Notes: a model not told the origin generated them from the letters alone. Numbered from the stretch's first letter, positions 1 through 8,700 are shown. The stretch: DNA of 64,000 bases from Candidatus Venteria ishoeyi (GCF_030378065.1 NZ_JAUCGJ010000007.1:22357-86356); one strand, 5' to 3'. Made by a program: numbers and translations.

Positions 1-357
1 GGTTTTCAGGTTATCAGCGCGCAGGCCCATGCCTTCGGAGCCATAAAAGCAGATAGGACGAACATAAGCAGTTTCCAGATCATTTTCACGAACCACGCTG
101 CGACAGGCTTCATTAATCGTTTTTTGATCAAAAGCCACCGGCATATTCATGATTTTTGCCGAATCAAACAAACGCCGGGTATGCTCCTGCAAACGGAAAA
201 TAGCGGCCCCTTGTTCGGTTTTATAGGCGCGTAAGCCTTCAAATACCCCCATGCCATAATGTAATGTATGGGTGAGGACATGAATTTTTGCTTCACGCCA
301 GGGTATTAATTCGCCATCAAACCAGATGACACCATCACGGTCATCCATCGATAACAT
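1..357 (-). CDS. ilvE: Branched-chain amino acid aminotransferase, 5' part only
   Basis: This is the N-terminal 119 codons of a class IV PLP-dependent aminotransferase; the gene runs off the left edge of the window. My translation begins MLSMDDRDGVIWFDGE and continues with HTLHYGMGVFEGLRAYKT, the characteristic N-terminal block of proteobacterial IlvE. The enzyme catalyses the last transamination in Leu/Ile/Val synthesis in the cytoplasm. The start at 357 is supported by a GGAG eight bases upstream; an internal ATG at codon 4 is an alternative. It is transcribed away from the cyclase-like gene at 616, so 358-615 is a divergent promoter region. The catalytic Lys lies outside the window. Confidence 0.9.
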   Translation of the reverse strand, partial: MLSMDDRDGVIWFDGELIPWREAKIHVLTHTLHYGMGVFEGLRAYKTEQGAAIFRLQEHTRRLFDSAKIMNMPVAFDQKTINEACRSVVRENDLETAYVRPICFYGSEGMGLRADNLKT

Positions 358-500
358 AGGCTTTTACTCCTTAAAATAAATACTGAGAATAATAAAAAAC
401 AAGCATTTTACAATAGATTTTAAAAAGAGAGGGGTGAAATATTATATTCTCATTCCTGAGTACTTATTTTGGACACAATTTTGCAGACTAAATCTAATAT

Positions 501-575
501 AACCTGATTTCGATTCAGGTTAATACAAAAACCAATGATTTACCCGATATTTTAGAATATTTCATTTTAGAATAT
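501..575. other. Palindrome and direct repeats in the divergent ilvE/cyclase spacer
   Basis: Positions 501-521 form AACCTGA-7 nt-TCAGGTT, a 7-bp perfect inverted repeat. It resembles the AACCTGAATTC end of the 76-bp repeat family seen elsewhere in this window, so it may be a decayed end. Just downstream, the 12-mer ATTTTAGAATAT occurs twice (549-560 and 564-575), 15 bp apart and close to the start at 616. The spacing would suit an operator or overlapping promoter elements, but no regulator can be named. Confidence 0.4.
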
Positions 576-615
576 CAGGTATGATGAAATTCTGAGCTTA
601 CGAAGGAACCATGGT

Positions 616-2625
616 GTGTTCTCGTTACGATATAAATTTAGTCTGATTGTGGTGATATTGTTATTTTTCACCTTAGGCAGCGCCTTCTGGTTGATCCGAG
701 GGGCGCTAAATGATGTGCTAGAGCAACAATTGGCCCAGCACTTTTCACAGGCACAAGAGCAATTTTCAGAACTGGTGCAACAGCCTGTTAAAGCTTTATA
801 TAATATTGCCAGTTATACCAGAACGCACCCGTGGATAACAGATGCTTTATATGCCAAAGCACTGACACCGGGAAGTCAGGTCTATAAAAATTTGCGCAAA
901 GCATTACCTAACGAGGCGATTTTACTCAATCCTCTGGGGCAAATTCTGGAAGCAGGGGAAGGTATCCGATCCTGGGCACCAGAATTGAACAAGCAATGCG
1001 TGGAGAATAAAGTCTCTTTTGATAAAGAGCGATTACATCTGTTGATGCTCAGTGATATACCCGTTCAGGTTTTAGTTGTACCTATCAGCGATCATCAAAA
1101 TGAAGGTAAAATCATTGGTACTTTATTATTGGCGCATCTTTTTGATGAAACCTATCTTAATCACCTGCGAAAATTGCTGGGGGTGGATATATTGCTGTTG
1201 GATGCACAGGAAATTACACTAACCAGTGGCTTATTCAGTGCTTTGAGTCAACGTCCACTGTTGAACCAATTACAAATACATCTGCAATCACGCACGCCGA
1301 TACAATTAAAACAACAATATTTGAAATTGCAGCAGGTACAGTTAAGTAACCGCCTCTGGCATTATATACAAACCACACAAAAGGCTTCAGTACCTGCGCA
1401 TTTATTTATTCAGCCACTGGATGATCATCAGGGCTTTGTCGCACGTATTCAGAATAATCTATTAATGCTGGGTGGTTTATTGCTGATTCTCAGTTTCCTG
1501 ATGATACGCCCTTTGTTCAGGCAAGTGACCGCCGCAGTGCAAATGTTACATACCGCCACGGATCAAATTGAAAAGGAAAATTATCAATTTCGTGCCCGTA
1601 TTCGTACTTATGACGAACTGGAAAGCTTAGGCCATGCCTTTAATCAAATGATGCATAGCCTGGAAGGCAAAGAACATGTGCGTCAGGCAATGGAACATCT
1701 GGTTTCGCCAGAATTGGTAATGGATATCTTAAAAAAGCGGCTTTCTGGAGAAGGACAAACCCGCATTGCCTCTGTTTTGGTCGTTGGTATTCAGGATTTT
1801 TCACGGCATACTGCGGGGCGTTCTGCGCAGGACTTACTGTCTTGGTTAAACAATTATTTTACCCGTATGCAGTTTTGTATCGCAGGGCAGGAAGGCTTTG
1901 TCGATGCGTATTCCGGCGATAAACTCACCGCTGCTTTTGGTATTACTGGCAACAGCAGTGAACCCCATACAGGTATCTATGCGGCAGTGCTGGCAGCAAA
2001 GGAGATGCTTAATGCCTTGACACTGTTTAACCTGGAGGTGATTTCTCCACAAATCTCATCAACCCAACACGGGTTTGGAAATTACCAGCAAAATACGATT
2101 AATATTGGCATTGGTATTGATACCAATAGCTTGATTGCGGGTAAAATCGGCGCTGAAAATCGCCAACATTATTCAATTATTGGTTCACCCATTAAACGCG
2201 CTCAACAATTGGAAAAACTGACCCGGCATTATGGTGTGTCCATTTTAATCAGCCAATCTGCCTGGGATGCACTGAAAACAGAAATACCTGCAAAGGATTA
2301 TCCACTGCATCGGGAACTGGATTGCATTGATTTGGATTCAGAAGCTAAGCCCCTGAATATCTATGAAATTCTACCTGCCTGTGATGAGCGGGAAAATATT
2401 AAAGATCTGTTGCAACGTTATCAACAGGCGCGCATCGAATTGCAACAAAATCATTTCAAAAAAGCTGAAAATTTATTTCAGCAATTACATGATGACTGGC
2501 CGGAAGATAAACCCACGCGTTTATTGTTAGGTCGTAGCCGCCGTTACCATAATAATATTGAAAAATACACCCAGGAAAATCCACAAGGGGCTTATCGCTT
2601 TTTAACACAGCAAAGTTCAAGCTGA
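616..2625 (+). CDS. Membrane sensor with degenerate class III nucleotide cyclase domain
   Basis: A 669-residue inner-membrane protein. TM1 (about 7-27) is followed by a roughly 250-residue periplasmic sensor region, TM2 (about 280-300), HAMP (about 300-355), a class III cyclase homology domain (about 385-565) and a helical TPR-like tail. The start is GTG at 616 with AAGGA at 603-607; the ATG at 611 is out of frame. The cyclase fold is clear, but key residues are changed. The first metal Asp (FxDI block) is Gly391. The Lys of the second block is Ala431. The adenine-specifying Asp is Ser524. The transition-state Asn and Arg are Lys527 and Gln531. Only the second metal Asp (435) remains. Class III family knowledge therefore argues against catalysis; a sensor or scaffold role is inferred. 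The two-CW gene follows after 95 bp. Confidence 0.85.
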   Translation: MFSLRYKFSLIVVILLFFTLGSAFWLIRGALNDVLEQQLAQHFSQAQEQFSELVQQPVKALYNIASYTRTHPWITDALYAKALTPGSQVYKNLRKALPNEAILLNPLGQILEAGEGIRSWAPELNKQCVENKVSFDKERLHLLMLSDIPVQVLVVPISDHQNEGKIIGTLLLAHLFDETYLNHLRKLLGVDILLLDAQEITLTSGLFSALSQRPLLNQLQIHLQSRTPIQLKQQYLKLQQVQLSNRLWHYIQTTQKASVPAHLFIQPLDDHQGFVARIQNNLLMLGGLLLILSFLMIRPLFRQVTAAVQMLHTATDQIEKENYQFRARIRTYDELESLGHAFNQMMHSLEGKEHVRQAMEHLVSPELVMDILKKRLSGEGQTRIASVLVVGIQDFSRHTAGRSAQDLLSWLNNYFTRMQFCIAGQEGFVDAYSGDKLTAAFGITGNSSEPHTGIYAAVLAAKEMLNALTLFNLEVISPQISSTQHGFGNYQQNTINIGIGIDTNSLIAGKIGAENRQHYSIIGSPIKRAQQLEKLTRHYGVSILISQSAWDALKTEIPAKDYPLHRELDCIDLDSEAKPLNIYEILPACDERENIKDLLQRYQQARIELQQNHFKKAENLFQQLHDDWPEDKPTRLLLGRSRRYHNNIEKYTQENPQGAYRFLTQQSSS

Positions 2626-2720
2626 GTTTTTCAAGTAAAAAATCAGACACTGTTTTATTTTTATTGTATTATTGAAATTGCTTATATTCTATTTTTCTAA
2701 TGCACAAGGAGTGTTTGCTG

Positions 2721-3038
2721 GTGAATAAGATGAATTGCTGGGAATATAAACAATGCGGTAGGGAAGCTGGCGGTTATAAAGTGGAAGACTTGGGTATTTG
2801 CCCGGTAACGCAGGAAAACCGAACCGATACAGTCAATCACGGTAAAAATGGTGGCCGCAGTTGTTGGGCCATTCCCGGATCTTTGTGTGAAAACCGGGTG
2901 CAAGGCAATTACGTTGAAAAGCTCGATCATTGTATGCAATGTCAATTTTATAAATTAATACTGCGGGAAGAAGGCATGGATTTTCAAATTGGCAGTGATA
3001 TTCTCAAACGACTGGAAATACCTGTGGTTGCAGCTTAA
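2721..3038 (+). CDS. Two-CW domain Cys-rich small protein
   Basis: A cytoplasmic protein of 105 residues with no signal peptide. It carries CWEYKQCGR near the N-terminus, a second SCWAIPGSLC block and a CxxC (CMQC) further on. This is the pattern of the two-CW family, probably a metal- or cluster-binding fold of unknown function, often found next to sensory genes. The GTG at 2721 is chosen because AAGGAG at 2706-2711 lies nine bases upstream; the ATG at 2700 lies upstream of that site and has no visible ribosome site. It follows the cyclase-like gene on the same strand and may be its partner, but that is inference. Confidence 0.75.
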   Translation: MNKMNCWEYKQCGREAGGYKVEDLGICPVTQENRTDTVNHGKNGGRSCWAIPGSLCENRVQGNYVEKLDHCMQCQFYKLILREEGMDFQIGSDILKRLEIPVVAA

Positions 3039-3040
3039 AA

Positions 3041-3068
3041 TTAAAGATGCGCGAGCGCGCATCTTTAA
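3041..3068. terminator. Bidirectional hairpin between convergent genes
   Basis: A perfect 13-bp stem (TTAAAGATGCGCG and its complement) with a 2-nt centre sits between the convergent ends at 3038 and 3071. The terminal TTAA/TTTAA arms supply short U runs in both directions. Placement and symmetry support a shared Rho-independent terminator. Confidence 0.75.
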
Positions 3069-3070
3069 CA

Positions 3071-3331
3071 TCAGTTTTTAATTTCAGCTTTCTGTTTTTG
3101 CTGCCTGGCTTGTACTGTTGGCTTTTCTTGCAGCCATAAATACAATTTGTAGCCAAGCAATAGCAACAACCATAGCGCAATAGACAGTGTAATCAGTGGG
3201 TACTCCATACCCGGCAGTGTGTGCATCAACTGATACCAAAAGCCTTCCGGGGCATCATGCCCGAAATGCGCAAATGCAGTTGCAGGCAATAAAACAACAG
3301 ACAGCCAGATAATGTTTTGCATGATTTTCAT
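3071..3331 (-). CDS. Small HupE-like membrane protein after the hydrogenase operon
   Basis: An 86-residue protein with a signal peptide (MKIMQN...PATAFAH), a short His-containing region (HFGHDAPEGFWYQLMH), one strong TM helix and a basic, Gln-rich tail. HupE/UreJ nickel permeases also begin, after signal cleavage, with a His-rich motif before TM1, and the GFxxxLxH...PGMEY segment is reminiscent of them, but full HupE is about 190 residues with six or seven TMs. The start at 3331 is preferred (TGAGG nine bases upstream); an in-frame ATG at 3364 has no visible site. It lies about 100 bp downstream of hynL on the same strand. A role in nickel handling or in anchoring the hydrogenase is only a guess. 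Confidence 0.6.
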   Translation of the reverse strand: MKIMQNIIWLSVVLLPATAFAHFGHDAPEGFWYQLMHTLPGMEYPLITLSIALWLLLLLGYKLYLWLQEKPTVQARQQKQKAEIKN

Positions 3332-3391
3332 GGTTATATACCTCAATCGTATTTTTTTTATCAAAATAAAACTTGAGTGAAGTGAAGCGTT

Positions 3392-3418
3392 CCGGTCGGG
3401 TTTATAAAACCCAACCGG
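3392..3418 (-). terminator. Hairpin between hynL and the small HupE-like gene
   Basis: A 12-bp stem with a 3-nt loop (CCGGTCGGGTTT / AAACCCAACCGG); the single mismatch becomes a G-U wobble in minus-strand RNA. There is no U tract after it on the minus strand, so it may be an attenuator or an mRNA 3'-end stabiliser rather than a full terminator. Confidence 0.5.
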
Positions 3419-3436
3419 CCTGTTTATTTATTTGAT

Positions 3437-5170
3437 TCAGCGAACTTTAACCTGTATCAGTTCTTCACCTTCCGGATCAGTGACATGTACCGCGCAGGCG
3501 ATACAGGGATCAAAACTGTGTACAGTGCGCAGAATTTCTACCGGTTGCTTGGGATCGTGCAGTTCGTGATTATCCTGCAAGGCTGCTTCATAAGCACCTG
3601 CAACACCTGCCGGATCACGCGGTCCAGCATTCCAGGTGCTGGGTACGACCGCCTGATAATTATCAATCACACCGTCTTTAATCACCACCCAATGTGCCAG
3701 CGCGCCGCGTGGGGCTTCCATAAATCCCACGCCTTTAGCTTCTTTGGGCCAGGTGGAAGGTTCCCACAATTTCTCGTTAAAGGTTTTGCTATCACCGGCT
3801 TTAATATTGGCTAATAGCTGATCCATCCAGCCCTGCATACCATCACCAATAATTTTACTTTCCAGCGTGCGCGCCGCAGTACGGCCCAAGGTGGAGAATA
3901 AGGCGCGTTTATCCACGCCCAGTGTAGTCAATGCATGGTTAACCAGTTCCACAGTTTGTTCATGACCCTTGGCATACAATACTAATACCCGCGCTAAGGG
4001 GCCGACTTCCATAGCCTTGCCTTTCCAGCGCGGAGATTTCATCCAGGAATAGCCTTTTTCAATATCCAGTTGTTTGTAAGGGGTTTCCGGCCCGCCACGG
4101 CCCTGGTAATTGAGATTGGTTTCCCCCTCCCAGGGGTGCAGACCTGCATCGTTACCATTACTGTAGTCATACCAGGAATGGCTGACAAATTCCTGGATTT
4201 CTTCAGGGTTCGCCATATCCACCGGATGTACCGTGGACAAATCCCGATCTAAAATCACCCCGGAAGGAATGAAATAACTGCTGGCATCATCCATATCCGT
4301 ACCGGGCAGGTCGCCATAACTCATGAAATTGCCCAGACCTTCGCCGCGTCCAAACCAGTCTTTGTAAAATCCGGCAATTGCCAGGGTGTCCGGTACATAC
4401 ACCTGATCCACAAAGCTGCGCATGCGGTTGATAATATCCTGTACCTGTGCCAGGCGTTTGGCATTAATCGCAGAATCAGAATTTAAGTCAATCGGGCTGG
4501 GCGTGCCGCCGACCAGAAACATGGGGTGTGGATTTTTACCCCCAAAAATTGTGTGTAATTGCACTACATTACGTTGCCATTCCAGGGCTTCCAGATAATG
4601 TGAAACTGCCATTAAATTGGCTTCCGCAGGTAATTTATAACTAGGGTGTCCCCAGTAAGCCTTGGCAAAAATGCCCAGTTGCCCCGCTTCGACAAATTTT
4701 TTCAGCTTTTTCTGGGTATCGGAAAAATATCCCACAGAAGATTTCGGCCAGCTTGGCGAAACAGTCTGCGCCAGTTCTGAAGTGGCTTTAGGATCGGCGC
4801 TTAAGGCCGAAACCACATCCACCCAGTCCAGGGCGTGCAAATGATAAAAATGCATCACATGATCATGCACATATTGCGCGGCAATCATCAGGTTACGGAT
4901 AAGCTGCGCATTAGGTGGAATTTTATAATTTAATGCATTTTCCACCGCCCGCACTGAGGCAATGCCATGCACCAGGGTGCAGACGCCGCAAATACGCTGA
5001 GTATAAGCCCAGGCATCACGCGGGTCGCGCCCTTTCAGAATCAGTTCAATGCCGCGTACCATAGTACCGGCGGAATAAGCCTGATCAATTCGGTTTCCCT
5101 CCATTTTAGCTTCTATGCGCAAATGGCCTTCGATACGGGTGATCGGATCAACAACAACACGTTCACTCAT
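3437..5170 (-). CDS. hynL: [NiFe] hydrogenase large subunit, Isp type
   Basis: The 577-residue catalytic subunit carrying the NiFe(CN)2CO site. The N-terminal nickel-ligand motif is RICGVC (Cys61, Cys64) followed by a conserved His. The C-terminal motif is DPCIACAVH, with Cys556 and Cys559 and the processing site after His562. That leaves a 15-residue tail for removal by the protease encoded at 9132-9692. The subunit has no signal peptide of its own and would cross the membrane with the Tat-exported small subunit. It overlaps the preceding 153-residue gene by 4 bp. The order hynS-isp1-isp2-x-hynL places it with Isp-type (group 1e-like) enzymes, as in Thiocapsa, which link H2 to membrane or sulfur electron carriers. 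Confidence 0.97.
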   Translation of the reverse strand: MSERVVVDPITRIEGHLRIEAKMEGNRIDQAYSAGTMVRGIELILKGRDPRDAWAYTQRICGVCTLVHGIASVRAVENALNYKIPPNAQLIRNLMIAAQYVHDHVMHFYHLHALDWVDVVSALSADPKATSELAQTVSPSWPKSSVGYFSDTQKKLKKFVEAGQLGIFAKAYWGHPSYKLPAEANLMAVSHYLEALEWQRNVVQLHTIFGGKNPHPMFLVGGTPSPIDLNSDSAINAKRLAQVQDIINRMRSFVDQVYVPDTLAIAGFYKDWFGRGEGLGNFMSYGDLPGTDMDDASSYFIPSGVILDRDLSTVHPVDMANPEEIQEFVSHSWYDYSNGNDAGLHPWEGETNLNYQGRGGPETPYKQLDIEKGYSWMKSPRWKGKAMEVGPLARVLVLYAKGHEQTVELVNHALTTLGVDKRALFSTLGRTAARTLESKIIGDGMQGWMDQLLANIKAGDSKTFNEKLWEPSTWPKEAKGVGFMEAPRGALAHWVVIKDGVIDNYQAVVPSTWNAGPRDPAGVAGAYEAALQDNHELHDPKQPVEILRTVHSFDPCIACAVHVTDPEGEELIQVKVR

Positions 5171-5628
5171 GAGTTTGTTCTCCGGTAAGCTTCAAAAATT
5201 TGATATTGCACTTCATTTTCCTGGTTCACTGCGTCATCATCGGCAGCAATCAGCAAACAGTTTTTTGCCATGCGACAACTCATCACCACCTGCCAGATCG
5301 GATCGGCTGCCTGACACATACCAGCCGGTGCTATCATTGCAGCAGAAGCACGCGCAATAAAATGTGCAGCCTGCTCATTCCAGTTGCAATCCGCACCACA
5401 CTGGGTGCGACTTTCTATGGTTGCGGCCCGGCACGCTTTAAATGCCGATAATTGTTCGTTGGTGCTCATATTGGGGTTTTTTGCCAGTACCACGGCACTC
5501 ACCACGCGTTGATCGGTTTGCTCAGTAATCAGGTTTTCCACGAACAGCGAAGTGACGTAGCGCAATGCGTTGGAAGGCAGTGCCTTCAAGGCGGCTTTCA
5601 GGGCCTTGTCATTTGTAATCTGTGCCAT
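5167..5628 (-). CDS. Unrecognised 153-aa Cys-containing protein inside the hydrogenase operon
   Basis: I do not recognise this family. The protein has no signal peptide or TM segment, is mainly helical in composition, and has six cysteines in the second half (KACRA, QCGADC, GMC, SCRMAKNC). It lies 2 bp after isp2 and overlaps hynL by 4 bp, so it is certainly co-translated with the hydrogenase. In the Isp-type clusters I know, isp2 is followed directly by the large subunit, so this position suggests a specific accessory, for example a maturation factor or electron-transfer partner. The Cys spacing does not match a standard ferredoxin motif. Confidence 0.8.
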   Translation of the reverse strand: MAQITNDKALKAALKALPSNALRYVTSLFVENLITEQTDQRVVSAVVLAKNPNMSTNEQLSAFKACRAATIESRTQCGADCNWNEQAAHFIARASAAMIAPAGMCQAADPIWQVVMSCRMAKNCLLIAADDDAVNQENEVQYQIFEAYRRTNS

Positions 5629-5630
5629 GA

Positions 5631-6941
5631 TCAGTCTCCTGCCGGTATTTTGATTTTATCATCAGAGGCTTCATCATCGGGCGTTTCCACCAGATGTTCT
5701 GCCAGCATTTCGGTTAAGCCCACAACCGGCATATCCATTTGATTGACTTCCAGTCCTTCTTCCAGTTGCATACGGCAATTAGCGCAGGCAGTTACCAGCG
5801 TATCAACATGCAGGCTTTCCAGTTGGACTTTTTTACGTTTAAAGGCTGTCAAGCGCAGTTCTGCGGCATCTTCATTGGCGCTGACACCACCACCTGCACC
5901 GCAACACCAGTTCATTTTGCCGTTATCCTCCATTTCCACAAAATTCTGAGAAACCATTTTCAGCAGATTACGCGGTGGTTCAATCACACCGCCACGGCGC
6001 ACTAACTGACAGGGATCATGGAAGGTCAGACGGGCTTCTTCCAGCCCTTCGGTTTTTAATAAACCAGCGGTGCGAAACTCATCCAGCACTTCAACGATGT
6101 GTTTCACTTCAAAGCTGAACGGTTTGCCAATCAGATTAGGGCCTTCCCAGCGAATGGCGGTATAAGCGTGACCACATTCGGGACTGATGACGGTTTTTAC
6201 TTTGAGCTTTTCCGCAGCATCAACCACCCGTTGCACTAATTCTTTGGCAATATCTGAATTACCCAATTGAATGCCCGAATTAGTGGCCTCAAAAGCTGTA
6301 GAGGAAATCGTCCAGGTTTTACCAGCCTGTTTGAATATCCGTGCAACCGATTCCATGTATTCCGGGAAGTTAATGATTTCCATGGAAGACATCAGCATCA
6401 GGTATTCCGCGCCTTCAACATCCACGGGAATGTCAATACCAGTGTCGTTTTTAACATGCCGCGCCTGGGCCTGTACCGCAGGGAAGCGCACCCCCATGGG
6501 GCTGCCGATTTTGACTGCGCGTGTCGTTGCACCCATAATGCCTTCCGGCGCATTACCTGAAGCCGACATGCCTTCACGCATTTTGCGTATCATGTAGGCC
6601 ACATCATTGCCCACCGGACATACCATGCTGCAACGCCCACATAAACTACAACTGTCATATACCAGCGGTTGCCAGGCCTCAAGTTCTGCATCCGTCACCG
6701 GCTTGCTTAAACCCAGCAGGCTTTGCAGGCGTCCGAGCAGGGTAAATTCCTGCTGCCACAAGCGCCGCATGGGTTCGAGTTTATGAATGGGGGTATATTC
6801 AGGATTACCGGTTTCGGTATAAAACAGGCAAGCCTCCGCGCACAGGCCGCAATGCATACAACTGCTGAAAAAACTTGCAACCGGCGCATCAATTTCTTCG
6901 CGCAATGCCTGCAATCCACGTTTTAATGTTGCCGCGCTCAT
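5631..6941 (-). CDS. isp2: Isp2, HdrD/DsrK-like iron-sulfur electron-transfer subunit
   Basis: A cytoplasmic-side iron-sulfur protein of 436 residues. Two [4Fe-4S] motifs lie near the N-terminus (Cys28, 31, 34, 38 and Cys98, 101, 104, 108). They are followed by two CCG-type Cys-rich domains (the second with NWCCGAGGG and CANC), as in heterodisulfide reductase HdrD and DsrK. It should receive electrons from the hydrogenase through Isp1 and pass them to a disulfide- or sulfur-level acceptor; the acceptor is not shown by the sequence. It overlaps isp1 by 4 bp and precedes the 153-residue gene by 2 bp. All cluster cysteines appear intact. Confidence 0.95.
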   Translation of the reverse strand: MSAATLKRGLQALREEIDAPVASFFSSCMHCGLCAEACLFYTETGNPEYTPIHKLEPMRRLWQQEFTLLGRLQSLLGLSKPVTDAELEAWQPLVYDSCSLCGRCSMVCPVGNDVAYMIRKMREGMSASGNAPEGIMGATTRAVKIGSPMGVRFPAVQAQARHVKNDTGIDIPVDVEGAEYLMLMSSMEIINFPEYMESVARIFKQAGKTWTISSTAFEATNSGIQLGNSDIAKELVQRVVDAAEKLKVKTVISPECGHAYTAIRWEGPNLIGKPFSFEVKHIVEVLDEFRTAGLLKTEGLEEARLTFHDPCQLVRRGGVIEPPRNLLKMVSQNFVEMEDNGKMNWCCGAGGGVSANEDAAELRLTAFKRKKVQLESLHVDTLVTACANCRMQLEEGLEVNQMDMPVVGLTEMLAEHLVETPDDEASDDKIKIPAGD

Positions 6942-7600
6942 GACTGTACTCCTTTTTGTCCCGCCATGAATCCGCTATACCAACGCGCCATGAATAAGGT
7001 AAACATGTGTATCAGCTTGGTAAAGGGAATCACAATCAACAATAACTCAACACTGAGTATATGCAGACCCAGCATCCAGCCATAAGACAAAAACAAATGA
7101 TGAAATGCCATATAACCTGTCAAAACCGGTAGAAATGTCAGCAACAGCATCAGATAATCTTCCCCGGTAGACAAAAAACGTAATACCGGGTGGGTCAGGC
7201 GACGCCATAACAAGGCCATCAAAGCCAGCATGGTCAACACCGTAAAAAAGTCCACAATAGGACTGGGTAGTGTAGGCCAGGATAAGCCGGTGACAGATTC
7301 AATCAACTCTGCATGCGGTGCAAATAAAAAAATCACCACAAACAATCCAATATGGAAGCCATACCCTGCAACCACCATAAACAAAGAGCGTTTCAGGGTA
7401 TTGCTGTCGGCAGGTAAGAAACGGCTGAAGACTGTGCGCATACCGGATGCCACGCCGTTACCACGCACTGCGGCCAATTCGGGCTTGCGTCCCAGCCACA
7501 GAATTTCCATGAAACGCAGCATGATCCCAAATACAAAGATTGCCAGCGCAATATCAAAACCGATGCCGCGTACCCAGAGTAAGAAATTCACCTCATTCAT
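6938..7600 (-). CDS. isp1: Isp1, NarI/DsrM-like cytochrome b membrane subunit
   Basis: A 220-residue integral membrane protein with about five TM helices. Histidines at helix ends (GYGFHIG, FHHLF, GLHILS, LIHMF) suit b-type heme ligation as in NarI, HdrE and DsrM. It anchors the hydrogenase and moves electrons from the periplasmic small subunit to cytoplasmic Isp2. ATGA-type 4-bp overlaps on both sides (with hynS and isp2) indicate translational coupling. Confidence 0.93.
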   Translation of the reverse strand: MNEVNFLLWVRGIGFDIALAIFVFGIMLRFMEILWLGRKPELAAVRGNGVASGMRTVFSRFLPADSNTLKRSLFMVVAGYGFHIGLFVVIFLFAPHAELIESVTGLSWPTLPSPIVDFFTVLTMLALMALLWRRLTHPVLRFLSTGEDYLMLLLTFLPVLTGYMAFHHLFLSYGWMLGLHILSVELLLIVIPFTKLIHMFTLFMARWYSGFMAGQKGVQS

Positions 7601-8700
7601 GACGTCTGCTCCTTTTCCAGATTATCAGCCGTCACGGTTTCATGTTCCGCACCAGCCTGTTTTTGCTTGTTGCGATTGAGCAAACCGGAAGCAGCGCCCA
7701 GGGCGGCACCCGCTGCAACCGCGACACCTGCTGTGGTGGTAAAGTTGCCGGTTGGTTCTGCCAGAGCCTTGTAGAATCCACCGGCATCCCAGAATTGCGG
7801 TTCAGAGCAGCCGATACAGCCATGACCTGCTTCAATCGGGAAACTGGTGCCGTTGTTCCATTTCATGGTGGCACAGGCGTTATATGTGGTAGGCCCTTTG
7901 CAACCTAATTTATACAGACACCAGCCTTTTTTCGCGCCTTCATCATCAAAAGTTTCGGCGAACAAACCCTTGTCATAAAATGGACGGCGATAACAGCGAT
8001 CATGAATGCTGGTGCCATAAAATGCCTTGGGTCGTCCCAAGTTATCCAGTTCCGGCAAACCAAAGGTCAGGAAATGAGCGATAACACCGCTAATAACCAC
8101 TGGAATGGGTGGACAGCCGGGAATATTCACCACCGGTTTATCCTTGACCAATTCACTCACAGAAACAGCGCCTGTGGGATTGGGATTGGCTGCGGGCAGG
8201 CCGCCAAATGCCGCGCAACTGCCCACGGCAATCACCGCAGCGGCACCGGCAACAGTTTCTTTAAGAATTTCCAGATTGGTCATACCGGCGATGGTGGAAT
8301 AAACCCCGCCATCCTTGACTGGAATTGAACCATCTACCACCACGATATACTTGCCATCATTTTCTTTCATGGCAGTGTGTCTGGCTTCTTCTGCGGCATC
8401 ACCGGAAGCAGCCTGCAAGGTATGATGATAATCCAAAGAAATTACATTAAAAATCAGACCTTCTATGCTCGGTGCGTGAGAGCGGGTCAAAGACTCGGTA
8501 CATCCCGTACACTCCTGAAAAGAAAGCCAAATCACAGATGGACGACGAGCTTTTTCCAAGGCCGCCGCAATCGCGGGAATACTGCTGGGTGGCAGTGCCA
8601 TCATACTGGCAGTTGCCGCGCAGAATTTCAGAAAACCGCGACGACTGATACCCTGTGTGCGCAAGGCTTCGCCTACGGTTAAGTCTTTACGTGTCGTCAT
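7597..8700 (-). CDS. hynS: [NiFe] hydrogenase small subunit, Tat-exported
   Basis: The 367-residue electron-transfer subunit. The twin-arginine signal SRRGFLKF has Arg at 20-21. The proximal cluster begins ECTGC (Cys64, Cys67); GSCAAFGG, the distal-cluster SIHDRC and the C-terminal Cys-rich block ending GCIGCSEPQFWD are all present. The proximal site lacks the extra cysteines of O2-tolerant group 1d enzymes, so a standard, oxygen-sensitive cluster is expected. The C-terminus has an Ala/Gly-rich hydrophobic stretch and then a charged tail, a possible membrane contact near Isp1. It overlaps isp1 by 4 bp and follows the HupH-like gene by 36 bp. Confidence 0.97.
   Translation of the reverse strand: MTTRKDLTVGEALRTQGISRRGFLKFCAATASMMALPPSSIPAIAAALEKARRPSVIWLSFQECTGCTESLTRSHAPSIEGLIFNVISLDYHHTLQAASGDAAEEARHTAMKENDGKYIVVVDGSIPVKDGGVYSTIAGMTNLEILKETVAGAAAVIAVGSCAAFGGLPAANPNPTGAVSVSELVKDKPVVNIPGCPPIPVVISGVIAHFLTFGLPELDNLGRPKAFYGTSIHDRCYRRPFYDKGLFAETFDDEGAKKGWCLYKLGCKGPTTYNACATMKWNNGTSFPIEAGHGCIGCSEPQFWDAGGFYKALAEPTGNFTTTAGVAVAAGAALGAASGLLNRNKQKQAGAEHETVTADNLEKEQTS

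Noticed and set aside
7597..8700. O2-tolerant hydrogenase
   Set aside because: The proximal-cluster region reads ECTGCTES, without the additional cysteines of group 1d small subunits.
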